A stretch of DNA of 64,000 nt from Oligoflexia bacterium. Lineage in GTDB: Bacteria > Bdellovibrionota > Bacteriovoracia > Bacteriovoracales > Bacteriovoracaceae. A program made the translations under genes and the position numbers. The first letter of the stretch is position 1. Each line of letters starts with the position of its first letter. Positions 25,408-34,731 of the stretch are shown in pieces. The notes beneath the pieces were generated by a model. That model saw only the letters and a list, made by a program, of their open reading frames with translations. It searched no databases and was not told the DNA's origin. The stretch lies in NCBI GenBank assembly GCA_024229115.1, contig JAAEST010000122.1, positions 202,253 through 266,252 of the forward strand, written 5' to 3'.

Positions 25408-26265
25408 CTACTCTTTCTTGAAAGAAAGTCTAAGAGCTTTATATAGAAATATAAGATAAAAAATGAAAGACAAAGGTATGAATATCAATTGAAACATACC
25501 AAATACAAAAAAGAATCTAGGGTGCTTGTAAAATGAATCAAGCTTTCCTGTACGATTATGTTTAAGGTCATTCGAATATAGAAATTTTTCTGAGTTCCAT
25601 TCAAACTCGTAAGGGGAAACAAAGAAGTTGTTTTGGTATTCCAGAATATCATTCCTCCACAGAATAAGATTAAGCAGACTTTCAAAACGTGGATTACTTT
25701 CAGAAGAATTACCTTGCTTGAGTGTAACTCTTCTAATATCATTTAGTTCTTTTGACTTTTGAGAGATGTTAATTAGAAGATAGTAAAAATGTCCGTTACT
25801 TCCTGTACTTTGATAGTAACTCCCTTTAACTGTAATGACTGTACCTTTTTTTAGAACAGTATCTTTACAAAGTACTTTTTCTCCACGATGTGTTGTATAT
25901 TCAGCTAAACGACATTTTCCAAATTTAATCATATTGTTTCTATTTTCGTCGTTAGATATATGTAAATCTTCCTTGAGTTTAAATTCTGTCACAGCAGGGT
26001 AGAAAAACCAAAATCTTCCAACTCCAAAAATACAAAAGAAAGCATAAAATGAGAGTATTAGAATAGAATTTTTCTTTTTCTTTTTTAAAAAGTTCTCTTC
26101 AGACTTGAATTCTGGTTTTTCAATTTTAGAATTTGTATTTTTTAGGTCTGCAATTATATAGATAACAAACGGAACTGCCCAAACGAATCGTCCCCATGGA
26201 TGTTCATTTATTGAATGCAAGACTATCATCGAAGCTGCTGATGTGTAGAGAAAACTATAATACAT
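25408..26265 (-). CDS. Membrane protein of unknown function
   Basis: 285 residues with hydrophobic segments near 25-42, 68-90 and 250-275. The central 160 residues (about 92-250) are probably on one side as a soluble domain, and a Lys run (KKKKKK) lies just before the second segment, suggesting that side is cytoplasmic. No family is recognised. Codon usage is very AT-rich. The flanks hold the candidate small RNA and a hairpin-rich block, so this is an accessory locus. Confidence 0.6.
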   Translation of the reverse strand: MYYSFLYTSAASMIVLHSINEHPWGRFVWAVPFVIYIIADLKNTNSKIEKPEFKSEENFLKKKKKNSILILSFYAFFCIFGVGRFWFFYPAVTEFKLKEDLHISNDENRNNMIKFGKCRLAEYTTHRGEKVLCKDTVLKKGTVITVKGSYYQSTGSNGHFYYLLINISQKSKELNDIRRVTLKQGNSSESNPRFESLLNLILWRNDILEYQNNFFVSPYEFEWNSEKFLYSNDLKHNRTGKLDSFYKHPRFFFVFGMFQLIFIPLSFIFYLIFLYKALRLSFKKE

Positions 26266-26324
26266 ATTTGAATATTATATCATTAATTTAGTTGATAGTT
26301 TTCATATTAAGAAAACTTAATGAC

Positions 26325-26545
26325 TTGGCGGAGACAACTTCACCGGAACAAACCGGATCTAAAAATATCGCTAGTGAAAAGAGTCTTTACAAGATAAACA
26401 GCTACAAAGAGTAGCGGAGGCGAGGGATTGTTCAGCAAAGTCTGTCCGCCCATGCAGTGCCGGTAGCCATTCGCTTTGCTCATTTACCCTTCGGCACATG
26501 CACAACGGTAAAGCGACCGTCAAAAAGCTTTGCTTTTTGTCCGTG
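26325..26545. other. GC-richer, hairpin-rich intergenic block
   Basis: A chain of inverted repeats fills most of this gap: CCGG/CCGG (26343-26356), GCTAC-AAAGA-GTAGC (26401-26415), GTGCCG/CGGCAC (26457-26497) flanked by CATG on each side, ACGGT/ACCGT (26505-26520), and the perfect CAAAAAGC-TTT-GCTTTTTG (26521-26539). A GGCGGA near 26327 can pair with TCCGCC near 26445. Base composition is clearly richer in G+C than the surroundings. On the minus strand, a 47-codon frame runs 26483-26340. It could be a repeat/mobile remnant or a structured RNA. Confidence 0.5.
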
Positions 26546-26550
26546 TCGCA

Positions 26551-27639
26551 TTAATCGATTTCGAGGTCGTGGATGAAGTTACCGGCAGATTCAGCGGCTT
26601 CAATCGCAGTCTCTTTTGAAATTTTATTATCTTTGTAAAGTTGCATGAGGTGTTGATCAAAACTAACTGATCCATTTCCACCAGCTCGATTATTTTCTTT
26701 AATGATAGAAACAATTCTTTCAAGTGGTTCTTTACCTTCGATACATTCAACGATACCTGGAGTGGTAATCATAATCTCTTGAGCGATAACAACACCAGAG
26801 TTGTCAGAGTTCTTGAGAAGTCTCTGACTAACAGTTGAATATAAATTAATGGCGAGTCTTTCGCGGACATCTTTTTGTTCTTCAGGTGGAAACATTGAGA
26901 TCACACGACCAATAGTAGAGAGGGAGTTTGTAGTGTGAAGAGTAGAGAAAACAAGGTGACCAGTCTCAGCTGCTTTAAGGGCAATTTGAACAGTCTCTGG
27001 ATCTCTCATTTCTCCAATCAAAATAACATCAGGATCTTGTCTGAGGGCCGCCCTCAATCCATCTTGAAAAGTATCTGTATCTTTACCAATTTCTCTTTGA
27101 GTAACTCTTGATTTCTTCTGTGGGTGAAGATATTCAATCGGATCTTCAATTGTAATGATATGTTCTGAACGATGAGTATTAATATAATCAATCATCGCTG
27201 CAAGAGTAGTACTTTTCCCTGAACCTGTAGGTCCTGTTACAAGGACGAGTCCTCTTCTTTGTTCTGCAATACTTTTAACAATAGGATTAATTCCTAACTC
27301 TTCGATCGAAGGAACACTTTCATTTACAATTCTAAAAATAATTCCATACTTTCTGTCGTAACGAAAAAAGTTATAACGAATTCTACAAAGTCCGTTGATA
27401 GCGAAGCCACCATCGAGCTCATTAATCTGATCAATCTTTGCGACAAGTTCTTTCTTCCCAAAAATAATTCCCGCAATGGCAGCAACGTCTTCTTTAGCAA
27501 ATTCTTTCGTTTGAATTGGAACGAGTTGGCCACGAATTCTCAAGCAAGGAACTTCTCCTGTTCTAATGTGGATATCACTTGCTTTGTGCTTTACAGCAAC
27601 TTGAATGAGGCTAACAAGATTTTGCTTACTAAATGACAT
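26551..27639 (-). CDS. PilT/PilU-type retraction ATPase
   Basis: 362-residue hexameric secretion ATPase that powers type IV pilus retraction at the inner membrane. Walker A is GPTGSGKSTT near 128; the Asp box TIEDPIEYLH, Walker B LIGEMRDPET and the His box FSTLHTTNS follow in order. The C-terminal GSVSFDQHLMQLYKDNKIS resembles PilU more than PilT. It stands alone here, without other pilus genes. Start: ATG 27639 with CAGGAG seven bases upstream; the longer frame to 27690 lacks one. Confidence 0.92.
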   Translation of the reverse strand: MSFSKQNLVSLIQVAVKHKASDIHIRTGEVPCLRIRGQLVPIQTKEFAKEDVAAIAGIIFGKKELVAKIDQINELDGGFAINGLCRIRYNFFRYDRKYGIIFRIVNESVPSIEELGINPIVKSIAEQRRGLVLVTGPTGSGKSTTLAAMIDYINTHRSEHIITIEDPIEYLHPQKKSRVTQREIGKDTDTFQDGLRAALRQDPDVILIGEMRDPETVQIALKAAETGHLVFSTLHTTNSLSTIGRVISMFPPEEQKDVRERLAINLYSTVSQRLLKNSDNSGVVIAQEIMITTPGIVECIEGKEPLERIVSIIKENNRAGGNGSVSFDQHLMQLYKDNKISKETAIEAAESAGNFIHDLEID

Positions 27640-27733
27640 ATTTACTCCTGAAAATATTTTAACCTCAAAGCGTATTCGGGAAAAGATCAAAAGCTCTTTT
27701 GCAATTCGTTATAGATCAGGTATTCTTAAACTC

Positions 27734-28711
27734 ATGAGAAAAGTTTTAATCATTAGATTTTCTAGCTTTGGAGATATTGTTCAGGCGTCCAGTGTTCTAC
27801 CTCACTTAAAAGACAGTGAAGTTCATTGGCTGACGAAATCAAATTTTACGAATTTAGTTGAGTGTTTTTCTAATGTATCTAAAATTATTTCTTTTGAGAA
27901 AGAGAAGGGGCTACTTGGGCTCATTAAATTAGGATTTCAGATCGCGAATGAAAACTATGATGTAGTTTATGATGCTCATAATAATACGCGTTCGCTTATT
28001 CTCAGAATGATATTCTTTTTCTTTAAGTTCAAGGGAATTCAAGTCATTGTTCGTCCTAAGAATCGATGGAAACGAATTCTCCTTTTTAATTTTCGAATCA
28101 ATAAGTTCGACTGGCCTTTTAGAGGAGCTCTTAGTTATTTAGAACCTCTCCATAAAGAAAAATTTCTCCCACAAGAATGGAAACTAGATAATTTAAAAGT
28201 AGATCTTCCTTATGAGGACTATATTGTCTTCGCTCCAAGTGCAGCTTGGGAAATGAAAAGATGGCCACTCGATTATTGGAAAGAGCTTGCGAAATCTCTC
28301 TCGACAATGAATATAATCATTCTAGGTGGGCCAGAGGATTTATTTTGCCAAGAGATTGAAGATATTGATCCTCGTCGCATTACCAACCTTGCGGGAAAAG
28401 TGAGCCTCAATCAAAGTAGTTATATTGTTTCAAAGTCTCACGGAATTATCAGTGCAGACACGGGAATTATTCACGTTGCCGATGTCTTGGGTGTCAAAGG
28501 GATCAGTCTCATTGGTCCTACAGCATTTGGTTATTGTAGTGGTGAGAATATTAAAACACTTGAAGTAGAATTACCTTGTAAACCATGTTCAAAAGATGGG
28601 AGTGGTAAATGCTCTCAAGCTGTTTATCAGAAATGCATGGTGGATATTTCGGTAGAGCAAGTTGCCTCTAATGCTAGAGCTTCTTTCTCATCTTCCATAA
28701 TAGAGAGCTAA
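27734..28711 (+). CDS. Glycosyltransferase family 9 (heptosyltransferase-like)
   Basis: 325 residues. The N-terminal VLIIRFSSFGDIVQASSVLP is the GT9 signature, and the C-terminal domain has FAPSAAWEMKRWP and GIISADTGIIHVADVLG, where ADP-heptose is bound in WaaC/WaaF. These enzymes add heptose to lipopolysaccharide core in the cytoplasm. The ATG at 27734 gives the canonical N-terminus; an upstream frame extension to 27605 is not needed. Its 3' end overlaps the convergent deaminase-like gene by 38 bases. Confidence 0.88.
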   Translation: MRKVLIIRFSSFGDIVQASSVLPHLKDSEVHWLTKSNFTNLVECFSNVSKIISFEKEKGLLGLIKLGFQIANENYDVVYDAHNNTRSLILRMIFFFFKFKGIQVIVRPKNRWKRILLFNFRINKFDWPFRGALSYLEPLHKEKFLPQEWKLDNLKVDLPYEDYIVFAPSAAWEMKRWPLDYWKELAKSLSTMNIIILGGPEDLFCQEIEDIDPRRITNLAGKVSLNQSSYIVSKSHGIISADTGIIHVADVLGVKGISLIGPTAFGYCSGENIKTLEVELPCKPCSKDGSGKCSQAVYQKCMVDISVEQVASNARASFSSSIIES

Positions 28712-30296
28712 TATAAGGCCTTCTCTTTTCCTTACTCGTTATCATTAATAACTTTGTAATTTTAAGATTCTCTGGATCAGAGTAGAGGAGAATAAGCATC
28801 TCTTGAATAAAGTTTGTATTCAAAGTGATGTAATTATCTGTCCCAACACCTAGAGTAACACCTTTCTTTTCCCACCATGAAAAAGGATGATCTTTATAGT
28901 CTGGGAAACTTCCAGTTAGTCTCATATTTGATGTCGGTAGGGCCACCAAAGAAACCTTCTTGTTAATCATTCTGTTAAGAACATCATGCTGATAATGTTC
29001 AACTTCACGAGCAGTATGAAACTTCGTTTTAATGAAGCTAACTTCTTCTTCTTCATTTAACGGAGTTCCTTTTAATAGTTTTTCTTTAACATCAAGGTCC
29101 TGCCATTCCATATCATTGATCTCATGATACTCTGGACTGCCTTTTTTAATCTTTTCACCAAGTTTATTGAGCTTAATAATTCTTTGATACATTCTATGGA
29201 AATAAAAGTTTGGATTTATACCTAAACTCAATCCATGCTCTAGCGTATCGATATGCCAAATATTCATCGCATTATCGACACTCTGAACACCCTTACGAAG
29301 GTTCTTCCAAGTTTCACCATGGTGACTTCGAATTCTAAAACCATTGTATTGTAATCTTCTTAGGCCACCTTTCATTTCATCAAAGTGTTTCTTTCTGAAA
29401 AGTTCTTTTTCATCTCCAACTGTATCTACTTCTACAAGGTGGTCTCTTAGAAAGGGATACTTATCAATAATCTTAAGTAGTTTTGCTACTTGATCTAAGA
29501 AATGATCTTTCTTGGTATCAAAACCTTCAGAGTCAAAGAACTCAGCTTCTTTTCTAAAAGAAGGGGAGAGAATAAAATCAAACTTAGGATGTTCTTTTTG
29601 AAACTTCTTAAATCCGTCATAAAGACCGAGAACAACGTCCTCTTCAGTTACATCTTTGGCCCCTGGGATTTTATCTTTTTCATTTGTCGATGAACGGTTG
29701 AGTGTAAATTTGAGTCGAATGCTACCAACGTTATAATCATTATAGAGAGTACTCGCCATATGATATGCCGCTTCTGTATGGGCCTTCTTATCAACTAAAA
29801 TTAACTTGGCAAGATAGAGAATCTTCAAGTAGGTCATAAACTGTTCGCCTTCTTCAAGACGAATTAATTTATCAACATCTTCTTCACATGTAATCGGAAG
29901 AGCTTCTTTTCCATAGACGGCTACAATTTTCTTCTCATAAATTTTCTTATTCTTACCATTGAGAAGTTTTTTTAATCGTGGATAGATAAAAGAGGCATTG
30001 AGCGAGCCAGTTAAGTGGATATGTTCTTCATGGTATGTGAGTGGAAACTCTTTAAAAAAATCAAAGAAGGCATCACTTAAGGGATGAGAAAGAAGAGTGT
30101 GAATATCAACTTCATCTTGATGAAAACTAGCAAGTAGTTTTCTGAAACCTTGGATCGATTTAAATATATGTTGAGCTTCTTTAATTTCTTTTTTATGAAT
30201 GAGAAGTTCTAAGGTATCTGCGAGACTAATTCCATTGGTCTCACTAATGATATATGTGAGTTCTTTTTTAAGTTCTTCTCTAATTTGATCAGACAT
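28674..30296 (-). CDS. Adenosine deaminase-like metal-dependent hydrolase
   Basis: A HxH metal motif (HIHLTGSL, His92 and His94) opens the deaminase barrel. An HHGETW segment near 323 supplies the catalytic Glu. LVALPTSNMRLTG and GVGTDNYITL near 480 complete the adenosine/AMP deaminase pattern. The protein is 540 residues, well above the 330-350 of bacterial adenosine deaminase. It has a helical 90-residue N-terminus and large inserts, nearer to the length of AMP deaminase or ADGF-type enzymes. The exact substrate is open. No signal peptide. Confidence 0.8.
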   Translation of the reverse strand: MSDQIREELKKELTYIISETNGISLADTLELLIHKKEIKEAQHIFKSIQGFRKLLASFHQDEVDIHTLLSHPLSDAFFDFFKEFPLTYHEEHIHLTGSLNASFIYPRLKKLLNGKNKKIYEKKIVAVYGKEALPITCEEDVDKLIRLEEGEQFMTYLKILYLAKLILVDKKAHTEAAYHMASTLYNDYNVGSIRLKFTLNRSSTNEKDKIPGAKDVTEEDVVLGLYDGFKKFQKEHPKFDFILSPSFRKEAEFFDSEGFDTKKDHFLDQVAKLLKIIDKYPFLRDHLVEVDTVGDEKELFRKKHFDEMKGGLRRLQYNGFRIRSHHGETWKNLRKGVQSVDNAMNIWHIDTLEHGLSLGINPNFYFHRMYQRIIKLNKLGEKIKKGSPEYHEINDMEWQDLDVKEKLLKGTPLNEEEEVSFIKTKFHTAREVEHYQHDVLNRMINKKVSLVALPTSNMRLTGSFPDYKDHPFSWWEKKGVTLGVGTDNYITLNTNFIQEMLILLYSDPENLKITKLLMITSKEKRRPYISSLLWKMRKKL

Positions 30297-30319
30297 GAAA
30301 CCTCTTAAATTTTACGATG

Positions 30320-31348
30320 TTAGCCTTTCTTTATGATATCATAGGCGATTTGGAGCTTGGAAAAGTTTTCCGTTAAGAGTGCCTCATATTGTGAGTCGAT
30401 GCCCTTGCTTTTCATGGTGTCTGGATGTCTCTCTTTTGCCAGTCGTTTATAGGCCTTTTTTATTTGATCTTGAGAATCATTACTACTAACACCTAGAATT
30501 TGATAGGCGAGTTTTATATCACTCTTATGGTTAATCTCAGGTAATGGATTGAGGGATTGATAGAAGCCAGCTTCCTCTGTGAATTCGAAGATTAATTCAC
30601 TTCGATTTAAGAAGAACTTATTATCCCTCGACTTTAACAACCCAAGAGGAACTTGCTCAGGAATAAGTGTGAGAAGCTCCTTCAAATTACCCTTTATCAG
30701 TTCACTCAGTTGTTGTTTTGAAGGCTTTCTTAAAAGAAAGTGAATAATCGATTTAACTATAGACTCAACCTTAAGTTTTTTAAGAGTTGCTATCTTCTTT
30801 GTAAGAATAAATTCTTTGGATTTTATTTCTTTGAAGAGTATATGTAATGTGACATAGCTTTCAATAATCTCGTTATATTCTTCAAAGTTAACAAGCTGCT
30901 TTGATCTTCGGCTTAAAAGAAAGCCTTCATCAAGAGTATTTCTGACCGCAGTATCGATAACTTGTGAGGGGACATCAAACTGATATAGTTTTTTAAATTT
31001 GCTTCCTACAATTTGTAAACTATCGAAGTTACCCCACTGCTTAGATTGAAAGAGATGAAGGACTTTTTGATAACCTTCTCTTAATTCACTCTCACTGTCA
31101 TTTAGCTTCTTTATCTCTTTTTCATAGAGTTTAATAATGGCATCATCATTTTTAGCTTTTGTATTTTTTCCTTGAGAACTTTGAGAGTTACTAGGGGAGC
31201 TCAATCCTTGCTTCTGCCTGAGGATTTGTTTTTGAGCTTCAATCATATGATCAAATTGGGAATGGTTATTCTTCTTCTTTTTGTTTACAAACTTCTCATA
31301 GAACATTGTACCGATAGCGGGAACAATATATCTTCCTAGGAACCACAT
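30320..31348 (-). CDS. Membrane-anchored J-domain (DnaJ-like) protein
   Basis: The C-terminal 65 residues form a J-domain: AYQILGVSSNDSQDQIKKAYKRL, then the essential HPD motif and a closing helix. The N-terminal MWFLGRYIVPAIG looks like part of a membrane segment. The middle contains a TerB-like helical domain, so the layout resembles DjlA co-chaperones that recruit DnaK to the membrane. The ATG at 31348 lacks a ribosome site, and hydrophobic codons continue in frame for about 14 codons upstream. The true start may therefore be a rare codon near 31393 after AAAAGG. Confidence 0.8.
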   Translation of the reverse strand: MWFLGRYIVPAIGTMFYEKFVNKKKKNNHSQFDHMIEAQKQILRQKQGLSSPSNSQSSQGKNTKAKNDDAIIKLYEKEIKKLNDSESELREGYQKVLHLFQSKQWGNFDSLQIVGSKFKKLYQFDVPSQVIDTAVRNTLDEGFLLSRRSKQLVNFEEYNEIIESYVTLHILFKEIKSKEFILTKKIATLKKLKVESIVKSIIHFLLRKPSKQQLSELIKGNLKELLTLIPEQVPLGLLKSRDNKFFLNRSELIFEFTEEAGFYQSLNPLPEINHKSDIKLAYQILGVSSNDSQDQIKKAYKRLAKERHPDTMKSKGIDSQYEALLTENFSKLQIAYDIIKKG

Positions 31349-31475
31349 GGCGGCTATGGCAAAAGTTGCTCTAATGATGATTTCTTGTTTGATATTTAAA
31401 ACCTTTTCTAATTAATAACCGATAAAGAGTTACTTTTATTATATTGATCTCGAAGTAAAATGGGATGAGGAAAAA

Positions 31476-32477
31476 ATGGGAAAGTGGACTCTAAAAGAGC
31501 TTGAACTCCCTCTTAAAGTCAATTGGAAGATTTCAAGAGGTGAATCAAAGTCAAAGAAGAATTTAATAGTTGAGTACAGTGATGGGGAATTCTCTGGAGA
31601 AGGAGAAGTAAGCTTTCCAACAGGTATGGAAGAAAGGTATTTGAAGGAGGCCAAGGCTTCATTTGAAAACTTCCATTCTTCTCTAACACGAGACTTTCAT
31701 TCACTTGAAGAATTACATACGGCCCTTAATCAAATCGAAATGTCTAGTTATCTTCGAGTTGGGATTGAAACGGCATTTCTTCACTTTATGTCTAAGCTGA
31801 CAGGTGATGATGTTCAAAAGCTTTTAGGTGTGAATAAAATAAGTCAAATTGAAACTTCGATATCAATTCCCATTCTTAATGAAGCAGACTTAGAATCTTA
31901 TATTAAAAATATGGACGTAAATTCATTTTCTGCGGTTAAAGTTAAGATCGATAAGAATACGAGTCATGAATATCTCAAGCAGATCAATAAGTTCTACAAG
32001 GGGTTTATTAGGATTGATGCTAATGAATCTTTTGAGACAGCAAAGAGTGTACTTGAGTTCTGTGAAAAGATTCAGTCCCTACCAATTGATTTCTTAGAGC
32101 AACCTCTAGCAAAAGATAATTGGAATGAACAAAAGGTTCTCTGTAAGGAGAGTCCTTTCTCTTTGATTGCTGACGAGTCTATTACTGATGGAAATATCGT
32201 TGAAGAAGTAGCTGAATACTTCGATGGTGTGAATATTAAGCTGGCAAAGTCAGGTGGCTATTTTAAGGCCATAAAACAGCTTAGAGATGCGCGTGACCTA
32301 GGTCTTAAGACAATGGTCGGGTGTATGGTTGAGACTTCTCTAGGAATAAGTTCTACTATGAATATTGCCTTTGGATGTGATTACTTTGATCTTGATGGAT
32401 TTCTGTTATTGGAAAAAGATCCTTTTGGTCTAGTAGGAGCAGAGAAAGGGAAGCTTTTCTACTCACACCTTCACTAA
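31476..32477 (+). CDS. Enolase-superfamily dipeptide epimerase (L-Ala-D/L-Glu type)
   Basis: 333 residues in the muconate-lactonizing subgroup. The catalytic lysine is in VKVKID near 155 and metal ligands in RIDANES, FLEQPL and IADES. The second lysine is in NIKLAKSGG near 255. These match L-Ala-D/L-Glu epimerases, which recycle the peptide part of peptidoglycan, a sensible activity in a wall-degrading predator. Other enolase-superfamily activities such as o-succinylbenzoate synthase are less likely, as no menaquinone genes are near. Confidence 0.85.
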   Translation: MGKWTLKELELPLKVNWKISRGESKSKKNLIVEYSDGEFSGEGEVSFPTGMEERYLKEAKASFENFHSSLTRDFHSLEELHTALNQIEMSSYLRVGIETAFLHFMSKLTGDDVQKLLGVNKISQIETSISIPILNEADLESYIKNMDVNSFSAVKVKIDKNTSHEYLKQINKFYKGFIRIDANESFETAKSVLEFCEKIQSLPIDFLEQPLAKDNWNEQKVLCKESPFSLIADESITDGNIVEEVAEYFDGVNIKLAKSGGYFKAIKQLRDARDLGLKTMVGCMVETSLGISSTMNIAFGCDYFDLDGFLLLEKDPFGLVGAEKGKLFYSHLH

Positions 32478-32482
32478 AGTTC

Positions 32483-33736
32483 TTAGAAAAAGAATCTTAG
32501 TTTGAGAGTGTAAAGAGAATACTTTGGCATATTCTGTGCCGAAATATAATTTGTAGCCGAAATACTCGCATTGAAAGGAATCATAAATGTTCCTTTATTG
32601 TAGAGGCCAACAGTAGAAAGACTTAATCCTGCTGTTAGGGCATGAGACTCTTGTTCAGTGTTCTTTTCTAAAATACGATTTGCTTCTTCGTAAGCCGATT
32701 CATATTTTGATTGCTGAACAAAGTTATAAGTATAGAGACCAGTTATAGAAAGCCAGTCATTAAATCCGTATCCAAGCCCAAAGTTATATTCAACCATATT
32801 TCCAAGCTTTTCATCAAAAACAGTTTTTTCACTTCCCAATTGGTACTCTTCGTTCTCTGGAATACGAAGTGTTTTTTCAGCGGCAAATTGATAAGTTAAT
32901 CTAGTCCAACTATCGACAGAAAGCTTTCTATCAAAGAGTGAGAAGCCTCCACCAAATTCTAAGAAGGCATCAGTTTGGCCATCGCCAAAACCGTAATCTT
33001 GAAGAATATCAGGATCATCAACACGACCAGTTGGAAGATTCGCACCGATAGTCATGGCCATTCCACTTTCGTCCCAATCGGTTAAACGATAGATAATACC
33101 GACTTCAGTATCTCCAATTCCTTCACCATTCCAATTTCCAAGAGGCTTATAACCAAAGTAGTTTACAACCACACTTTGAAGAACTTCACCTGTGGCATCT
33201 GGTAGTTCTTTTGCAAAGTCAGTAAAAATTTGAGCTTCTTGCGAATTAGAGTTTGAAGCTTCTAGCTTGTTAAGAACTGTTTGGTGATTATTTCCTTTTG
33301 TTCTTTTGATATCGAGATTTACTTGGGTTTTATACCAAGGGAAACCTACATAGGCAGTCATTCGATTTGTAATACCGTAACCAAAACCAAAAACTCTAAC
33401 GTTAGCATTGGCGTCTCCTTTGACTGAGTATTCACCAAAAGTGAAGTTGTCATAGGCCTCAGGACTAATTTCTTTTAGAGTTTCAAAAATATCTTGAGTA
33501 ATACTATTAAGACCTTCAATTGAGTTGGCCCCTAAGTCAATCTTAAAAGCATATTCTGCTTCTTGCTTATTACCAGTGAAACTAGAATTGATATTATCGG
33601 TAACGATTTGACGAAGATCTACGGTTCTAACACCCTTTGGAAGTGTGTCGTAATAAGCAGCTTGACCAGAAATTGAGCCTGCTAATGCGATTGCCAGAGT
33701 GGCTTTCTTAATATGAGAACCGAGAGATATTTGCAT
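32483..33736 (-). CDS. Outer-membrane beta-barrel protein
   Basis: 417 residues with a signal peptide cleaved near SGQAA (residue 27). The body shows alternating polar/hydrophobic strands (TAYVGFPWYKTQ, GMAMTIGANLPTG, FGLGYGFNDWLSITGLYTYNF) and ends YTLKLRFFF, a terminal Phe typical of outer-membrane assembly signals. It resembles transporters or porins with a large N-terminal region but no specific family is clear. It is divergent from a lipoprotein gene; a 22-base inverted repeat lies between. Confidence 0.8.
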   Translation of the reverse strand: MQISLGSHIKKATLAIALAGSISGQAAYYDTLPKGVRTVDLRQIVTDNINSSFTGNKQEAEYAFKIDLGANSIEGLNSITQDIFETLKEISPEAYDNFTFGEYSVKGDANANVRVFGFGYGITNRMTAYVGFPWYKTQVNLDIKRTKGNNHQTVLNKLEASNSNSQEAQIFTDFAKELPDATGEVLQSVVVNYFGYKPLGNWNGEGIGDTEVGIIYRLTDWDESGMAMTIGANLPTGRVDDPDILQDYGFGDGQTDAFLEFGGGFSLFDRKLSVDSWTRLTYQFAAEKTLRIPENEEYQLGSEKTVFDEKLGNMVEYNFGLGYGFNDWLSITGLYTYNFVQQSKYESAYEEANRILEKNTEQESHALTAGLSLSTVGLYNKGTFMIPFNASISATNYISAQNMPKYSLYTLKLRFFF

Positions 33737-33776
33737 GCAGACATACTAGCACTTTTTCGCGCCGAGTTGTTTTGAA

Positions 33777-33798
33777 AAATAATTTATAAGTATTATTT
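33777..33798. promoter_or_regulatory. Palindromic operator candidate between OMP and lipoprotein genes
   Basis: AAATAAT and ATTATTT are separated by 8 bases, making a 22-base inverted repeat in the divergent promoter region. Its AT-richness recalls Fur-type boxes, but the match is weak and AT-rich DNA gives such repeats by chance. Confidence 0.35.
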
Positions 33799-33897
33799 AC
33801 ATAGATCAATATTTTCATGTAAAAACAATGGGTTATCGGTATAAAAAAAGTACCCTGTGTCTTTATTCTCTCTCCATTTTAGGCTACAAACGACACC

Positions 33898-34686
33898 ATG
33901 AAATCAACCAGACAAATGAACTTTCTACTTAGTTTGTTGCTACTATTAAATGTGGCCATGGTTGGTTGTGCTCAAAAAGATGAAATCGACCCTGCTTTCG
34001 GAGTTGTTCCCCTAAATAAACAGTTTGAAGGAAAGGTTATTAACGTTTCTATTCCTATTGTTGATGGTGTTTCAGTAGATGAATTTGGAACTGACTTTGA
34101 AGATATTCCAGAGGTTGGGGGAATCTTTCAAGAGTTAGCAGGAATGTTTGCTGACATCACAATTGATGAAGAGAACGGAACAGATGTTCCAATTGACCCA
34201 TATGTTTTCTACTTTCCAGAATTAGATCAAGTTGAAGACTTTAGCATTATTAGAGAGCTATTTATCAAACAAGTTTCTTTGAAAATTGCTGAAGCACAAG
34301 ACTTAGAAGAAGCTTCTCTTGCCTTTATCAAAAAATTAGAAGTTTATCTTTCTTTTAACGATCCAAGTGAGTTTGATTATTCACAAACAGGGAATCAGAA
34401 AGTTAGAAAATTAAATAAAGAAACAGGGGAGATGGAAGAGCAAGATGTTTACGTTGCTCCAGGTGTTCTTCTACTTAGTTATGATAGCGAAAAGGACCAA
34501 GATAGACTTGGATGTATCGAAAGATGTCTTGAACTTAAGCCTCATAAAGTTGACTGGGTTAGTATCTTAAAGAAGCACAGAACATTTGTTATTCATACGA
34601 GACTTGTTGTTAATAGTGTCCCACGCTCTGGTATGAAAATCGGTGGAAAAGTTGATGTTGGTTTAGGAATTAACATCGGTTTCTAG
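33898..34686 (+). CDS. Putative lipoprotein, unknown function
   Basis: 262 residues. The leader ends in a VAMVGC lipobox near residue 24, so it is probably lipid-anchored after Cys. The mature part is acidic with an ordered beta-rich C-terminus ending GLGINIGF. A pair of cysteines (LGCIERCLEL) lies near 202. It may partner with the divergent outer-membrane protein. The start could also be the ATG 18 bases downstream. Confidence 0.7.
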   Translation: MKSTRQMNFLLSLLLLLNVAMVGCAQKDEIDPAFGVVPLNKQFEGKVINVSIPIVDGVSVDEFGTDFEDIPEVGGIFQELAGMFADITIDEENGTDVPIDPYVFYFPELDQVEDFSIIRELFIKQVSLKIAEAQDLEEASLAFIKKLEVYLSFNDPSEFDYSQTGNQKVRKLNKETGEMEEQDVYVAPGVLLLSYDSEKDQDRLGCIERCLELKPHKVDWVSILKKHRTFVIHTRLVVNSVPRSGMKIGGKVDVGLGINIGF

Positions 34687-34731
34687 TCTAATAAAAATAT
34701 CTAAAATCAAGCAGGAAAATCACGTAAATAC

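Noticed and set aside
26340..26483. 47-codon minus-strand ORF as a true gene
   Set aside because: No convincing ribosome site and it lies within hairpins; I report the region as a structured or repeated block instead.
31397..31425. TAAA...ACCGATAA sigma-28-like promoter before the epimerase
   Set aside because: The spacing between TAAA and the -10 is two bases too long and the -10 has A for G, so it is not a credible promoter.
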